From a bacterium (GTDB taxonomy: Bacteria; Myxococcota_A; Bradymonadia; UBA7976; UBA1532): DNA of 64,000 bases. Every line of letters begins with the position of its first letter. Position 1 is the first letter of the stretch. Positions 1 through 9,387 of the stretch are shown piece by piece. The position numbers were made by a program, and so were the translations under genes. A model generated the notes under the pieces. That model saw only the letters and a list, made by a program, of their open reading frames with translations. It was not told the DNA's origin and did not search any database. The DNA lies in NCBI GenBank assembly GCA_030427205.1, contig JAUHXC010000005.1:248001-312000 (forward strand), written 5' to 3'.

Positions 1-984
1 GACCAGCACGAAGTCGCCGGTGCGCGTCGGGTGGCGATAGCGCCACTCGGCGGACAGCGTCTCGGGGGTGTACAGCGCGCTGTGCGGCATCGCCTCGAGC
101 GCCGCGCGGGCCTGCTCGGGGTCGGCCCCGTCCAAGTAGACATTGACCACCACGCCGCTCGTCGCGGTGCGCGCCTCGACCCCGGCGGCCTTCAGCGCCG
201 GCACCGCGTTGAGCCCGCCCACCGTCGGCAGCATGCCGTGGTCGGCCACGACGATCAGGTTCACCGCCCACCCCCCGGCCGCGGCCGTATCGATCGCGGC
301 CAGCAGGCGCCCGATCAAGGCGTCCTTCTCGACCACGCAGGCGGTGACCTCGGCCGAGTCGGGCCCGTGCTCGTGGCCCGCCTTGTCGCAGCCGCCCAGG
401 TACGACATCACCAGCCCCGGCCGCTCGGCCGGCGGACCCTTCAGCCAGCCGATGATGGCCTCGACCTTGGTCGCGTCGGTGGTCCCGGGGTCGAACGCGC
501 GCCAGAACGCCGTCTCGGTGCCCTGCCACGGGCCCTCGCTGCCCACCCAGTGATAGACGTGGGTCCGGATGCCCTGCCGGGTCGCGTGGGCCCACACCGG
601 CATCGCGTCGTACCAATGCGCGCCGTTCTCGTAGGCGAAGCCGCCCTTCTGCCGATCGATGAAGCGGTTGTTGATGATGCCGTGGCGCTGCGCGACCACG
701 CCGGTGGCCAGGGTGGCGTGCCCGGGGAAGGTCTGTGAGGGCCACGGCGGGATCAGACGCCCGGCGGACGCGCCCTCGGCGGCGAGGCGATCAAGAGCCG
801 GCGTCTCGGCCCGCGCGGGGTAGTCGTGGCGGAAGCCGTCGAGGGACAGCACGATCACCGTGCGCCCGGCGGGGGCCTCGGCGACCGGCTCGGGCATCGG
901 CGCAGGCCCCCCGCAGGCGACGAGCAGCGCAGCGAATACGCCGAGCAGAGCCAGCGGGGCGGTCGGACGGGCGAGACGGTGCAT
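1..984 (-). CDS. Type I phosphodiesterase/nucleotide pyrophosphatase (ENPP-like) lipoprotein, 3' end cut by window edge
   Basis: The 328 visible codons start at an ATG preceded by GGAGG at good spacing. The N-terminus is a lipoprotein signal with lipobox LVAC (Cys24), so the protein should be membrane-anchored outside the cytoplasm. The fold is the alkaline-phosphatase/ENPP superfamily: LSLDG supplies a metal-binding Asp49, PSQTFPGHAT supplies the likely nucleophile Thr85 in the TFPGHATL context typical of nucleotide pyrophosphatases, and VADHGM is a second metal-binding motif near residue 247. Family members hydrolyse phosphodiester or pyrophosphate bonds using two zinc ions. The reading frame is still open at base 1, so roughly the last 80-100 residues are missing. 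Substrate cannot be told from sequence. The family call is strong. Confidence 0.85.
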   Translation of the reverse strand, partial: MHRLARPTAPLALLGVFAALLVACGGPAPMPEPVAEAPAGRTVIVLSLDGFRHDYPARAETPALDRLAAEGASAGRLIPPWPSQTFPGHATLATGVVAQRHGIINNRFIDRQKGGFAYENGAHWYDAMPVWAHATRQGIRTHVYHWVGSEGPWQGTETAFWRAFDPGTTDATKVEAIIGWLKGPPAERPGLVMSYLGGCDKAGHEHGPDSAEVTACVVEKDALIGRLLAAIDTAAAGGWAVNLIVVADHGMLPTVGGLNAVPALKAAGVEARTATSGVVVNVYLDGADPEQARAALEAMPHSALYTPETLSAEWRYRHPTRTGDFVLV

Positions 985-1735
985 GGGGACCTCCGAGGCC
1001 GGCCATCGGCAAGCGATCGACCCGCGAATCGGCCCCGTTGTCAACGCGGTCGTGTGGGGGCAACGCCGAGCGACCCCCGGCGCCGGCCCGCGCCCCGAGG
1101 GTTTCGTCGGCCGAGTCGCGCCGCCGGGCGCCCGCGCATCCGGCCCGCCAGCGCCGGGACCACCGACAGCGTCTCCGCGGTGAGGACAACGGCGGCCGAG
1201 TCGCGCCGCCGGCCCCCATTCGGCGTCTCTTCGGCCGTCGGCCCCCCTCGACCGGCCCCCTCGGCGGCGTTGATTCGAGCGCGCCGGCCCACGAGAACCA
1301 CCGGACATTCGCCGATACGGGGCCCGGCGCCGGGGGTGCGGCGGTCGAACCAACGCCCGCCGCCGGGCCTGCGCCGGGGCAGACGCGCCCGGTGATCCGT
1401 TCATCCGGGGCCCGGCGCCGGCGCGCGCGCGGCGAACCTGCGCCGAGACCCCGCCCATGCGCGGTCTGCAGCGGTCGTTCGCCCGCTCGAAGGGGCCCGG
1501 CGGCGTCATTCGCCCGCCGAAACCCACCGACTCGAGGCCGGCGCCGGGCCCCGGCCGCCATTCGCCTCGCCGCGCGGCGCCGACGACGGGCCCGGCGCTG
1601 GCGGGCCGGATCCGCCGGGTCCCGGCGTCGTCACCCGGCCGACGATGACCCCGGGCGCATGGCCCGCAGCCGGGGCACGACGCGCGCCTCAACGTCACGC
1701 GCATGACAAAAACGGACCCTATCTCAAAAAATGAC
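985..1735. repeat. Gene-free, very G+C-rich stretch with degenerate repeats about 85-90 bases apart
   Basis: No ORF here has believable protein composition; those that are open encode Arg/Pro/Gly/Ala-rich junk on both strands. A 19-base segment beginning GGCCGAGTCGCG is exactly repeated at 1109-1127 and 1194-1212, 85 bases apart. A 15-base segment GGGGCCCGGCGCCGG recurs at 1319-1333 and 1407-1421, 88 bases apart, with shorter matches beginning at 1492 and 1588 and an inverted copy near 1538-1553. CATTCG followed by G/C-rich bases also recurs near 1218, 1308, 1507 and 1559. This looks like a decayed tandem array. Function is unknown. Confidence 0.5.
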
Positions 1736-1764
1736 TTGATGACCGCCGTTCATTTCGCCATAGT
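1736..1764 (+). promoter_or_regulatory. Candidate sigma-70-type promoter for the gene at 1829
   Basis: TTGATG at 1736-1741 is followed after 17 bases by CATAGT at 1759-1764. It lies in a local A+T-rich patch (about 1705-1770) directly after the G+C-rich repeat stretch, which stands out in this genome. It would give a leader of roughly 60 bases before the ATG at 1829. Prediction by eye only. Confidence 0.4.
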
Positions 1765-1828
1765 CACCCCAGGAACAATCCGTATCCGTGTGGGCCAGGG
1801 CCTCACCAATGAAGAGAGGGAGTTCACG

Positions 1829-2722
1829 ATGAACATCGTAATGATCGATCGCGTGCGCAATCTGCGGCGTACGGTCGGCGGTCGCCTCGTACAGACCACC
1901 GCCGACATGGACCGGGTGCTCGCCCAGCGGCGGCACCCGGTCATCGAGCCGCTGGTGGCAGACGCCCGCGGCGGGGCCAAGGGCTACATCGAGATCCGCA
2001 CCCTGCGCGACGCGCAGCTCGAGCAGCGCGGCGAGGGCCGGGCGGGCGAGGTCGACGCCGAGGCCGACATCATCCTGGCCGGCATCCACGATACCTGCCG
2101 GCGCTACGCCCGCCGCCTGCCGAACTCGCCCAAGGGCAAGGCCAGCAAGCGCATCCTGCGGGCCTGCTTCCGCCGCGGTCTGGCCGCGGTGACCAACATC
2201 CCCTACGAAGACGAGCTGGTGCTGGTGGAGTACATCCACGAGCGCCTGACCACCGACCTGGCCGCCGACGCGGCGCTGCTCGGCATGGCCCCCGCCGTGG
2301 AAGAGCTGGGCGAGATCGTGCCCCTCTACCGCGACGCGCTGTCGCTGCAGGAGAAGATCACCGCCGCCCAGGTCGCCGAGGCCTACGAGGCGATGCAGGT
2401 GGCCTACTTCCGGCTGGCGTTCGCGGTGGTCTCGATGGTCGAGAACGCCGAGGACCGCGACGCGTTGCTGGCGCCCATCTTCGATCAGGATGACCGCTTG
2501 GGCGCGATCTACGCCGCCCGCCGCGCGGGTCAGACGGGCCTCAGCGACGACATCGCCGACCCCGACGCCGAGGCCGACGCCGCCCTGCAGGCCGAGCTGG
2601 ACGAAGCCGAGGCCGCCCGCGAAGCCGAGCAGGCCGCCGGCGCGGACGAGGTCCGGGCCGAGGTGGAGGGTGGCGCGCCGGAGGCCGATCAGCCGACGGT
2701 GCGGCCGATCGAGCGCGGGTGA
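1829..2722 (+). CDS. Hypothetical protein, mostly helical, acidic C-terminal tail
   Basis: 297 residues. The reading frame is open back to 1703, but I choose the ATG at 1829 (MNIVMIDRVRN) because it follows an AGAGGGAG ribosome-binding site and because the upstream codons lie in the promoter-like A+T patch. I do not recognise the family. There is no signal peptide or membrane segment. Residues 1-230 look like a cytoplasmic helical domain, with a basic patch rich in Arg/Lys around residues 90-115. The last 60 residues are Asp/Glu/Ala-rich and probably disordered or coiled. It converges on the NACHT gene at 2770 with only 47 bases between, so no strong terminator separates them. Confidence 0.7.
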   Translation: MNIVMIDRVRNLRRTVGGRLVQTTADMDRVLAQRRHPVIEPLVADARGGAKGYIEIRTLRDAQLEQRGEGRAGEVDAEADIILAGIHDTCRRYARRLPNSPKGKASKRILRACFRRGLAAVTNIPYEDELVLVEYIHERLTTDLAADAALLGMAPAVEELGEIVPLYRDALSLQEKITAAQVAEAYEAMQVAYFRLAFAVVSMVENAEDRDALLAPIFDQDDRLGAIYAARRAGQTGLSDDIADPDAEADAALQAELDEAEAAREAEQAAGADEVRAEVEGGAPEADQPTVRPIERG

Positions 2723-2769
2723 GCTGGACCTGCCTCCGCAGCGAACACTGCATCAGTCGCCGGTGGTGC

Positions 2770-5601
2770 TCAATCCCACCACTCATGCTTGAACCGCATC
2801 GCCAATGTGTCGGTGACTTGAACCGAACCGAGGAGAGAAACACCCATGTGTCGGGAAATACGGTCCCAGAGACGCGTATCGAGGCTGACCCTCCTCCTCT
2901 CCCCGGGAATCGCATGAAGCGCGTATTGAACTTGGCTTCTCACTACCCGCATCCAATCAGCTGCCTTCCAACTGTCGAGGCTCTCATCCATCCATAGTAT
3001 GAGTTCTGCGCGCCCAAGCCAGGGGCCCAAGCCATGGCGCATGCAACCTTCGATCGATACGCCCAGCACACGCAGTGCGGGCAAGGATTTGCACAGAATT
3101 TGAAGCAACCGCCCAGCACCACAAGAGCCTGCGATGAACAGTTCGCCAATGGCTGCCTCGCGCCGCAATCGCTCAGCGAGAGCCTTGCCAAGCGCGTCCA
3201 GGATCGAGACCCCGATATTGGGTGGACAAGAACTGATGTCGATCGAGGCTCGGGGCCCGTCGATGCGGCATAGCCAAGCCCCGAGCACGCGCAGAACGTA
3301 TTCGGTGCGTTGCTCACCAAGAATGAACTCAACTCCATAGATGAGCGCCCTTCGCACTGCCTGCCGCTGCTCATGAGAGCATCGAGAACTCAGGACATCC
3401 AGGGCCGCCGGCGAGCCCACCTGGGCCAGAACACGAACACATGCACAGACAACTCGGCTGCTGGGCCGCCTATCGAGGATACCCGCGATAACCGGTACTA
3501 CGAGGTCCCCGGCGGCGGACCAGTATTCGGCCTCGGAGAGCTTCTCGGGCTGGCCGAGTTCGTCGACAGCAACCACGACACACTGGCGATCCGCGGGCTC
3601 TATCTGTCGGATCTCGTGCAAAGCCGCGAAGGCTAGCAGAATCAGCTGGTGCGGAACCCCGGGCCCCTCCTTGGCACGCTTGAGCGTCGCCTGAACAAGC
3701 CCGCCCGCCTCGGCCGCGCCGCGCGTCTGGCTGGCCGCATGCAGGTAGACTTCCCGCCATCCAGACTCGGTCGCCTTGTCGACCAAAGCCCCGATATCCC
3801 CCGCTGCCAGCAGGGCCTCCGCGGCGAGGAACTCCATGAACGACTTGTGTACGAAGTCGACACGCCCCGGCTCGGGCATGCGCAGCATCCCGCTGCGCTC
3901 GACCATCAGTCTGCGCAGCGCGTCTTGGTCCGGCGGGTCGCTCAACCCCAGCCGAGGGAGCGTGCGCTTGAACTGTGTGTCCATCTGCTCGAACGGCACG
4001 ACACTCAGCCCGTTGCGCAGCATGTAGTAGGCCAGCTCGGCGAGCAGCGCACGCTTGTGGTTGAACGAGAGCGGCTGGGCCGAAGCGTCGGGCACCTCGC
4101 GCTGCCGATCGCGCAGATCGAGCAGCATCTCGGTGCACGCGTCGTACAGCCCTCGGCGACCGTCGGGCAGGAGCTTTCGCCGATCGCGGTGCAGCGCGCA
4201 GACCATCGCGCAGAGCAGCGGGTTCGTGATCAGGCGGCGCAGGTTCGGTCGATCCCGCAGGCGCGTCTGCAAGGCCTCGCCCAGCTCGGCCAGACCCTCT
4301 TCGTCGCTCGCGACCTCCTCAGCCACCGCGGCGTGCCAGTGCTCGATGAAGGTCCTGACCTGGGCCTGCCCCATCGATCGCAGAGCGATCTCACGCACGC
4401 CGGTCAACTCGACGCCGCCGTCGGTGAGCGGCCGGCTGCTGAAGACCCAGATGACCTTCGGGTAGACCGCCATCAGCTCCTCGGCCCAGGCCCGAAAGGC
4501 CTCGCGACGCCCCTCGACCACCTCGTCGATGCCGTCGATGAGCACCACCGCCCGTCCATCGTCGAGGCGGTCGTTGACCCAGTGCCGGGGCGCGCTGCCG
4601 TCGAGCGCCTGCACGGCGGCCCGAACCCAGGTCCGCGGCGACGGGAAGTCGCCCTCGTAGAACTGGCGCAGGCGGATGAAGAACGGCACCCGCCCGCTCC
4701 AGTCGGCCAGCGTCTCGGGCAGGTCATCACGGGCGACTTGCACGGCCAGCCACTGCAGCAGCGTCGTCTTGCCGGCGCCCGCGATTCCGGTGACCCATAC
4801 GCGGTTGCCCGCCTGCCCCAAGACCTCGTGCACCGAGCCTTCGAGGTGGGTCTCCTCGTGGTCGACGTCCTGCTCGGCTTCGAGGGTGACGAACGCGACG
4901 TTGAGCGGGTAGCTGCGCGTCCCGGTGCGGATGCCGAAGAGCTGGACCCGGTTGAGCTTGTCTTCGATGGCCTGCCGGTACCGGGTCTCGAAGCGCGCCA
5001 CCCGCCGGTCGGCGTTGTGCTCGGCCGCCTCCCACATGCGCTGGATGTCGGCCAGGACCCGGCGGACATCGGCGTGGATGTCGGCCTGCCGCGACAGGAT
5101 CGTGCCCAGCGCCGCGACCTGGAAGTTGGGCAGCACCTGCACGATGCGCAGCGTGCGCTGAGCGGCCTCCATCAGCATCCGGTCGAACATCGCCGACTCG
5201 GGCTCGCTGAAGCTGCGCTTCTTCCCGGCGTACTTGCGCATCAGCGCCTGGGCGACGAGATCTTTGTCCAGGTTGGCCTCGGCCATGCCCTGCGGCGAGA
5301 GCAGCGGGTCGTCGAGCGCGATGGCGACCTCACGGGCGACCGCCTCTTGCCCGCCCTCGTCGACGTCGATGCCCTCCGCTTCGAAGAGCGTGCTGACGCT
5401 CTTGGCGACGTCGTCGCCGATCTGGTCGAGGTAGCGCTTGGTGTCCTTCTTCTTGAGGGCGTCCTTGACCTTGAGCCCGATCAGGTCGGCGATGCTGCGG
5501 CCGGCGGCGATGGCCACGGTCCGGTCGTCGAGCCACAGCTTGATGAGCGCCTTGGTGATACCCACCGAGAGCGTGACGATCGCCGTGCTGGCCAGGCCCA
5601 T
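2770..5601 (-). CDS. NACHT-domain STAND NTPase (bacterial NLR-like, probable anti-phage defence)
   Basis: 943 residues, started at an ATG with a strong AGGAGG site. Order: residues 1-255 form a helical N-terminal region resembling the NACHT N-terminal helical domains of bacterial bNACHT proteins. Next comes a NACHT P-loop with Walker A GIAGAGKTT (272-280), Walker B VVLIDGIDE (352-360) and FSSRP (387-391), then a helical/winged-helix part including the FVHKSFMEFLAAEA motif typical of NACHT proteins. The last third looks like HEAT-like helices followed by an alpha/beta tail. Bacterial NACHT proteins of this build protect against phages; target and effector mechanism here are unknown, and no nuclease motif is visible at the N-terminus. 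The 3' third is far less G+C-rich than the 5' part (31 of 60 bases at 2941-3000 against 47 of 60 at 4561-4620), suggesting a separately acquired sensor region. Confidence 0.85.
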   Translation of the reverse strand: MGLASTAIVTLSVGITKALIKLWLDDRTVAIAAGRSIADLIGLKVKDALKKKDTKRYLDQIGDDVAKSVSTLFEAEGIDVDEGGQEAVAREVAIALDDPLLSPQGMAEANLDKDLVAQALMRKYAGKKRSFSEPESAMFDRMLMEAAQRTLRIVQVLPNFQVAALGTILSRQADIHADVRRVLADIQRMWEAAEHNADRRVARFETRYRQAIEDKLNRVQLFGIRTGTRSYPLNVAFVTLEAEQDVDHEETHLEGSVHEVLGQAGNRVWVTGIAGAGKTTLLQWLAVQVARDDLPETLADWSGRVPFFIRLRQFYEGDFPSPRTWVRAAVQALDGSAPRHWVNDRLDDGRAVVLIDGIDEVVEGRREAFRAWAEELMAVYPKVIWVFSSRPLTDGGVELTGVREIALRSMGQAQVRTFIEHWHAAVAEEVASDEEGLAELGEALQTRLRDRPNLRRLITNPLLCAMVCALHRDRRKLLPDGRRGLYDACTEMLLDLRDRQREVPDASAQPLSFNHKRALLAELAYYMLRNGLSVVPFEQMDTQFKRTLPRLGLSDPPDQDALRRLMVERSGMLRMPEPGRVDFVHKSFMEFLAAEALLAAGDIGALVDKATESGWREVYLHAASQTRGAAEAGGLVQATLKRAKEGPGVPHQLILLAFAALHEIRQIEPADRQCVVVAVDELGQPEKLSEAEYWSAAGDLVVPVIAGILDRRPSSRVVCACVRVLAQVGSPAALDVLSSRCSHEQRQAVRRALIYGVEFILGEQRTEYVLRVLGAWLCRIDGPRASIDISSCPPNIGVSILDALGKALAERLRREAAIGELFIAGSCGAGRLLQILCKSLPALRVLGVSIEGCMRHGLGPWLGRAELILWMDESLDSWKAADWMRVVRSQVQYALHAIPGERRRVSLDTRLWDRISRHMGVSLLGSVQVTDTLAMRFKHEWWD

Positions 5602-5776
5602 GGGATGCCTCCTGTCCCGAGGTGCGATCTATGTGTCACAGCGCGGTGGGGATGGCAATGAGCCCAGATTGACGCCTCGCCCTCGTCGAGCACGCCGACC
5701 ACCGAGGCAGCTCTTGCCCGCGCGCCACGCGCTGCCTAACGTCGACCCGTCATCCCTGCACTGAGCGAGTCGCCCC

Positions 5777-7390
5777 ATGAATACCAGCCAGCCGACGCGC
5801 CATCCCGCTCGATGGGCCGCCGTCGGGCTCACCTTCGCCTTCCTCGCAGTGGGCTGCGACCCGAGCGCCACCGCGGCGGACGGGGGTATGCTGCCCGATG
5901 CGGACACCGGCACGGACGGGGGCATGTCGCCGGACGCAGACACCGGCACGGACGGGGGCGCGTCGGCCGACGCGAGCGCCGACGGGGCGATGCAGCCCGA
6001 TGGGTCGGGCGAAGATCCGCCGTCCATCGCGCCCGTCGTGGTGGCCGCGGGGGGAGAGCACACCTGCCTCATCGACGACGCAGGCGCGCTGTCGTGCTGG
6101 GGCGAGAACAACGCCGGTCAGCTCGGCGGGCCCGAAGGTGCCATCCCGCCCGTGCAGGTCGCGCTCGAGGGGGTGCGCCGGGTCGAGGCGTACGGCGACA
6201 CCACCTGCGCCGTCGACGACGCGGGGCGCGGGTGGTGCTTCGGGTGGGTGGTGCCCGGCGAGCCGATGGCGGGCGCCGGGCGCGGCGCGCCGGTGGCCGT
6301 GCCCGGGGACGGCATCGCCGCGCTCGCGCCCGGTCAGAGCCACGGCTGCGCGCTCGGTGTGGACCAGACGGTCCGCTGCTGGGGCACCAACGAGCGGGGG
6401 CAGCTGGGAACCGGCGAGATGCGCGACGTCCGGGAAGGCTCCGCCCAACCGCTCGCCGTGGCCGGGTTGCCGCCCGCGACAGCGATCGCCACGGGTGACG
6501 AGCACACCTGCGCGTTGCTCGAAGACGCCCGCGTCTGGTGTTGGGGGTTCAATGACGCCGGGCAGCTCGGGCGACAGGTCGACGAGCCCTACTTCGATCC
6601 GTCTCCGGCGGCCGCCGACGTGGCCGGCGTCGTACAGATCGACGCCGGCGGTCGCGGGACGTGCGCCGTGCTCGACACCGGCGAGCTGCGCTGTTGGGGC
6701 ATTGTGGGCGACCGGTTCTTCGGCCTCGAACCGGTGCGGGTCACCGACATGCCCGGCTTCTCGTCGGTCAGCATCGGCGGCGGCCACGCCTGCGCCGTGC
6801 GCGCGGGCGAGGTGTGGTGCTGGGGCCAGAATGACGACCGCCAGCTCGGCCGGTCGGGCGAGGGCGGGGAGATCCCGCAGCGGGTCGAGTGGCTCGAGCC
6901 CGCCGTATCGGTCACCGCCGGCGGCCGCCACACATGCGCCGAGCTGCAGGATGGTTCGGTGACGTGTTGGGGGTCGAGCGAGCACAGCCAGACGATCATC
7001 CCTGGAGACCCCCGCACCATGGTCGACGTCGACCTTCAATGGGACGAAGACGGCGTCGCCCTCGTACTCGATGGCCCCGCCGTGAACTGGCAGCTCGGCA
7101 TCGCAGAGACCGACGCCGGCGAACAAGGCTGGACCGGCGAGAGCTGCGGCGGTGAGACGATGTTCGACGCCGACGTCTGTCATTCGATCGGCCCGGATGG
7201 CGGTCGCGTCGCAAGCGTCTATCCCGACGTCGACCGCGTGGCCGATGGCTTCACCCTGTTCAACGCCTCCTTCGCCCCGGCGCTGACCTATATCCTGCAC
7301 GCCGAAGAGCCCATCCGATATGCCTTCGAGTGCATCGTCTGGGGGCACGATCCGGGCTACTACGGCGAGTTCGGCTGCGTGCGCCGATAG
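5777..7390 (+). CDS. RCC1-repeat (beta-propeller) lipoprotein
   Basis: 537 residues. A signal peptide ends in lipobox LAVGC (Cys27). It is followed by a low-complexity linker with a repeated Asp-Thr-Gly-Thr-Asp-Gly-Gly motif (about residues 33-80), a style common to surface lipoproteins of Myxococcota. Residues 85-410 contain RCC1-type propeller blades, each with the pattern AGGxHTCxLxxxGxxxCWGxNxxGQLG; six or so can be seen. The C-terminal 120 residues form a separate Cys-containing domain of unknown type. It is probably exposed on the cell surface. RCC1 propellers usually bind protein or peptide partners; no specific role can be inferred. It is divergent from the NACHT gene across a 175-base gap that must hold both promoters. 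Confidence 0.85.
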   Translation: MNTSQPTRHPARWAAVGLTFAFLAVGCDPSATAADGGMLPDADTGTDGGMSPDADTGTDGGASADASADGAMQPDGSGEDPPSIAPVVVAAGGEHTCLIDDAGALSCWGENNAGQLGGPEGAIPPVQVALEGVRRVEAYGDTTCAVDDAGRGWCFGWVVPGEPMAGAGRGAPVAVPGDGIAALAPGQSHGCALGVDQTVRCWGTNERGQLGTGEMRDVREGSAQPLAVAGLPPATAIATGDEHTCALLEDARVWCWGFNDAGQLGRQVDEPYFDPSPAAADVAGVVQIDAGGRGTCAVLDTGELRCWGIVGDRFFGLEPVRVTDMPGFSSVSIGGGHACAVRAGEVWCWGQNDDRQLGRSGEGGEIPQRVEWLEPAVSVTAGGRHTCAELQDGSVTCWGSSEHSQTIIPGDPRTMVDVDLQWDEDGVALVLDGPAVNWQLGIAETDAGEQGWTGESCGGETMFDADVCHSIGPDGGRVASVYPDVDRVADGFTLFNASFAPALTYILHAEEPIRYAFECIVWGHDPGYYGEFGCVRR

Positions 7391-7435
7391 ACCGCTCGAT
7401 CACGTCTCACCCGCTCACCCCTGCCCGCGTGGCGC

Positions 7436-8038
7436 TCAGGCGTCGGCGATCCCGATGACCAGCGGCTCGGCGATCGGCGCCGCCGTCTCCCGCTCGAAGA
7501 GCGGCGTGCGCTTGTAGGCGCCGCTCGCCATCCACTTCAGGCACCACCACGCGTAGCGCGGCAGCATCGCCAGCAGGGCGCCGGGGTTGGCCTTCAGCGT
7601 CTTGGCCTCGGCCCTGTCGAACGTGCCGTTGACCCGGGCGAGCACCGGGCCGCGATAGGCGTCGAGCGGGCCGTCGAGCGCCTCGGCCTCGACGCAGGCG
7701 GGGTAGATCGACAGGAAGGGCACCCGGCGGGTATGGAAGCTGCCGGCGATGGGCGTATCGCAGCAGCCGGCGTACCAGCGCAGCGCGCCTTTGGGGGTCA
7801 TGCGCAGGCAGCGGATGTGCTCGATGCCGGCCTCGAAGCTCAACGCGGCGGGCGAGATCTGGAAGACGTCGCTGCCGCCGTGCGGGTCGAGGATCTGCGC
7901 CTCGCGGTCGATGTGCGCGGCGTAGGCCCGGCAGCCGCGGCAGTGGCAGACGACGCGGTTGGCGGCGCCGGGGTGGATGTCACGGGCACACCCGCGGACT
8001 CTGCCGCACGCGCAGCGGATGGGCAGGTCGGCGCGCAT
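7436..8038 (-). CDS. GFA-like zinc protein (DUF6151 type)
   Basis: 200 residues. The N-terminus has CxC (Cys9, Cys11) and CHCRGC (Cys31, 33, 36), and a further CC lies in AGCCDTPI, matching the zinc-binding pattern of the GFA/Mss4-like fold. The second half (FLSIYPACVEAEALDGPL onward) fits the longer DUF6151 subfamily rather than short GFA proteins. Enzymatic activity is not established for this subfamily. Its ATG lies one base after the stop of the gene at 8040-9329, so the two are very probably cotranscribed and translationally coupled. Confidence 0.7.
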   Translation of the reverse strand: MRADLPIRCACGRVRGCARDIHPGAANRVVCHCRGCRAYAAHIDREAQILDPHGGSDVFQISPAALSFEAGIEHIRCLRMTPKGALRWYAGCCDTPIAGSFHTRRVPFLSIYPACVEAEALDGPLDAYRGPVLARVNGTFDRAEAKTLKANPGALLAMLPRYAWWCLKWMASGAYKRTPLFERETAAPIAEPLVIGIADA

Positions 8039-8039
8039 G

Positions 8040-9329
8040 TCAGAGGGGGCCTTCGCCCTTGTAGACCGCCAGCTCGAGGGTGGCCTCGCGCTGCTTGCGG
8101 TAGAGCCGCAGCCGCACGTGCACGTCGCCGCGGACCCAGCTGCGCTGCGTATGATCGGCCCAGCCGGCGCGCTTCACCTCACCGGCGCGCCCGGCGCCGA
8201 GGCAGACGTCGAGCTCGCGGCCGAGGGCTTCGAGACGACGCTGACCGCCCCGCTTCGCGCCCCGGAAGACCCGGGCGATCCAGGTGTGGCCCGCGGCGGC
8301 CTGGCCTTGGATACCGCCGGCCAGGGTCAGCGGGACCGGCCTCATGCCCGGCTTGGTGGGGTCGGTCTCGACGAGGTGACCCAGGCCGTCGTCGATGTGG
8401 GCCATGAGCAGGTCGAGGCCGTCGCACAGGTCCTGCTCGGGCCGGGACCGGCGGGTCGGGTGCACGATCCGCCCCTCGAAGTAGAACGGGCCGCGGCTGT
8501 CGCGCAGCGGCACGATGCGGATGGTGAAGGCCCCGCCGGCGCCGGTGGGCGTGCGCGCGATGTGGCCGAAGCGCAGGGCGCCGGTCGCCGCGTCGATGGC
8601 CTTCTTGCCGCCGGTCAGCTTGCCGTCGGGCGCCTCGATATAGACCGCCTGGAACATCTTGCGCGGGCCGTCGTTCTCGGCGAAGGCGGTCAGCCAGCTG
8701 CCGGGGGTCGCCTGCACGGTGATCTCGACGGGCTCGCCGGTGTGAGTGCCGTTGAGCGGGCTGACGGCGGTTCGGAAAGCGGGGACCCGGCCCGCGGCGG
8801 CTGACTGTCCGTGGTCCGGCGGCGCGCGGCGCGCCGCCGACGCGTCGCCGGGCCCGTCGTCGCCGGCCCCAGCCTGTATGCGGCGCAGCAGGTCGGCGAC
8901 ACGGCGGGCGTCGGCCTCGGTCAGCACGACGAACGCATAGCTCGACCGCGCCTGCCGGCGATCTCCCGCCATGCCGCTCGTCATCCGGGCCTTGCCGACC
9001 TTCAGGCGCGCCATGAAGCGGCCCTTGGGCACCGCCGAGGGGCCGACGCTTATCGTCCACGGGGCGTCGAACGGGATCTGGAGATAAGCCGGCGTCTTGT
9101 ACGAGCCGTACTGCAAGCGGGTCCGGGCGTCGTCCACCGAGAAGTACTGGCCCCACTTCACCCGCCGCTGCTTGCGTCGAGCGTCGCCGTCGGTCTGCTC
9201 GTAGACCCGCTTGAGGACGCGGTTGAGCTCGGCGATGTGCGACTCGAGGTTGTCGGTCCGGCTCCGGGCGTGCGCGCTCGGCGCCAGGACGACCAACAGC
9301 AGGGCGGAGAGCGCGAGTGTGCGCAGCAT
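8040..9329 (-). CDS. Secreted protein of unknown function
   Basis: 429 residues. I use the ATG at 9329 because AGGAG stands six bases before it and because it opens a clean signal peptide ending APSAHA. The reading frame continues 19 codons further upstream without signal character. The mature protein is basic at first (RRKQRRVKWGQYF) and contains a segment AFVVLTEADARRVADLLRRIQAG near residue 140. After an Ala/Gly/Asp-rich linker come beta-rich stretches such as EPVEITVQATPGSWLTAFAENDG, which resembles an extracellular beta-sandwich. No catalytic motif is recognised. It is upstream of, and probably cotranscribed with, the DUF6151 gene. Confidence 0.7.
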   Translation of the reverse strand: MLRTLALSALLLVVLAPSAHARSRTDNLESHIAELNRVLKRVYEQTDGDARRKQRRVKWGQYFSVDDARTRLQYGSYKTPAYLQIPFDAPWTISVGPSAVPKGRFMARLKVGKARMTSGMAGDRRQARSSYAFVVLTEADARRVADLLRRIQAGAGDDGPGDASAARRAPPDHGQSAAAGRVPAFRTAVSPLNGTHTGEPVEITVQATPGSWLTAFAENDGPRKMFQAVYIEAPDGKLTGGKKAIDAATGALRFGHIARTPTGAGGAFTIRIVPLRDSRGPFYFEGRIVHPTRRSRPEQDLCDGLDLLMAHIDDGLGHLVETDPTKPGMRPVPLTLAGGIQGQAAAGHTWIARVFRGAKRGGQRRLEALGRELDVCLGAGRAGEVKRAGWADHTQRSWVRGDVHVRLRLYRKQREATLELAVYKGEGPL

Positions 9330-9387
9330 CGAGGCTCCTGTGGTCGGGTCTGCGGCAGCGGCTCCTGTCAGCTCGGGCAGCTGCACG

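Noticed and set aside
735..1706. A 323-codon + strand frame overlapping the ENPP gene and the repeat stretch
   Set aside because: Arg/Pro/Ala-rich sequence without domain; the minus-strand ENPP motifs and the noncoding repeats explain the region better.
2763..2782. Small hairpin GTGGTG/CACCAC between convergent genes as terminator
   Set aside because: Six-base stem without a T-run, partly inside the NACHT coding end; too weak to call.
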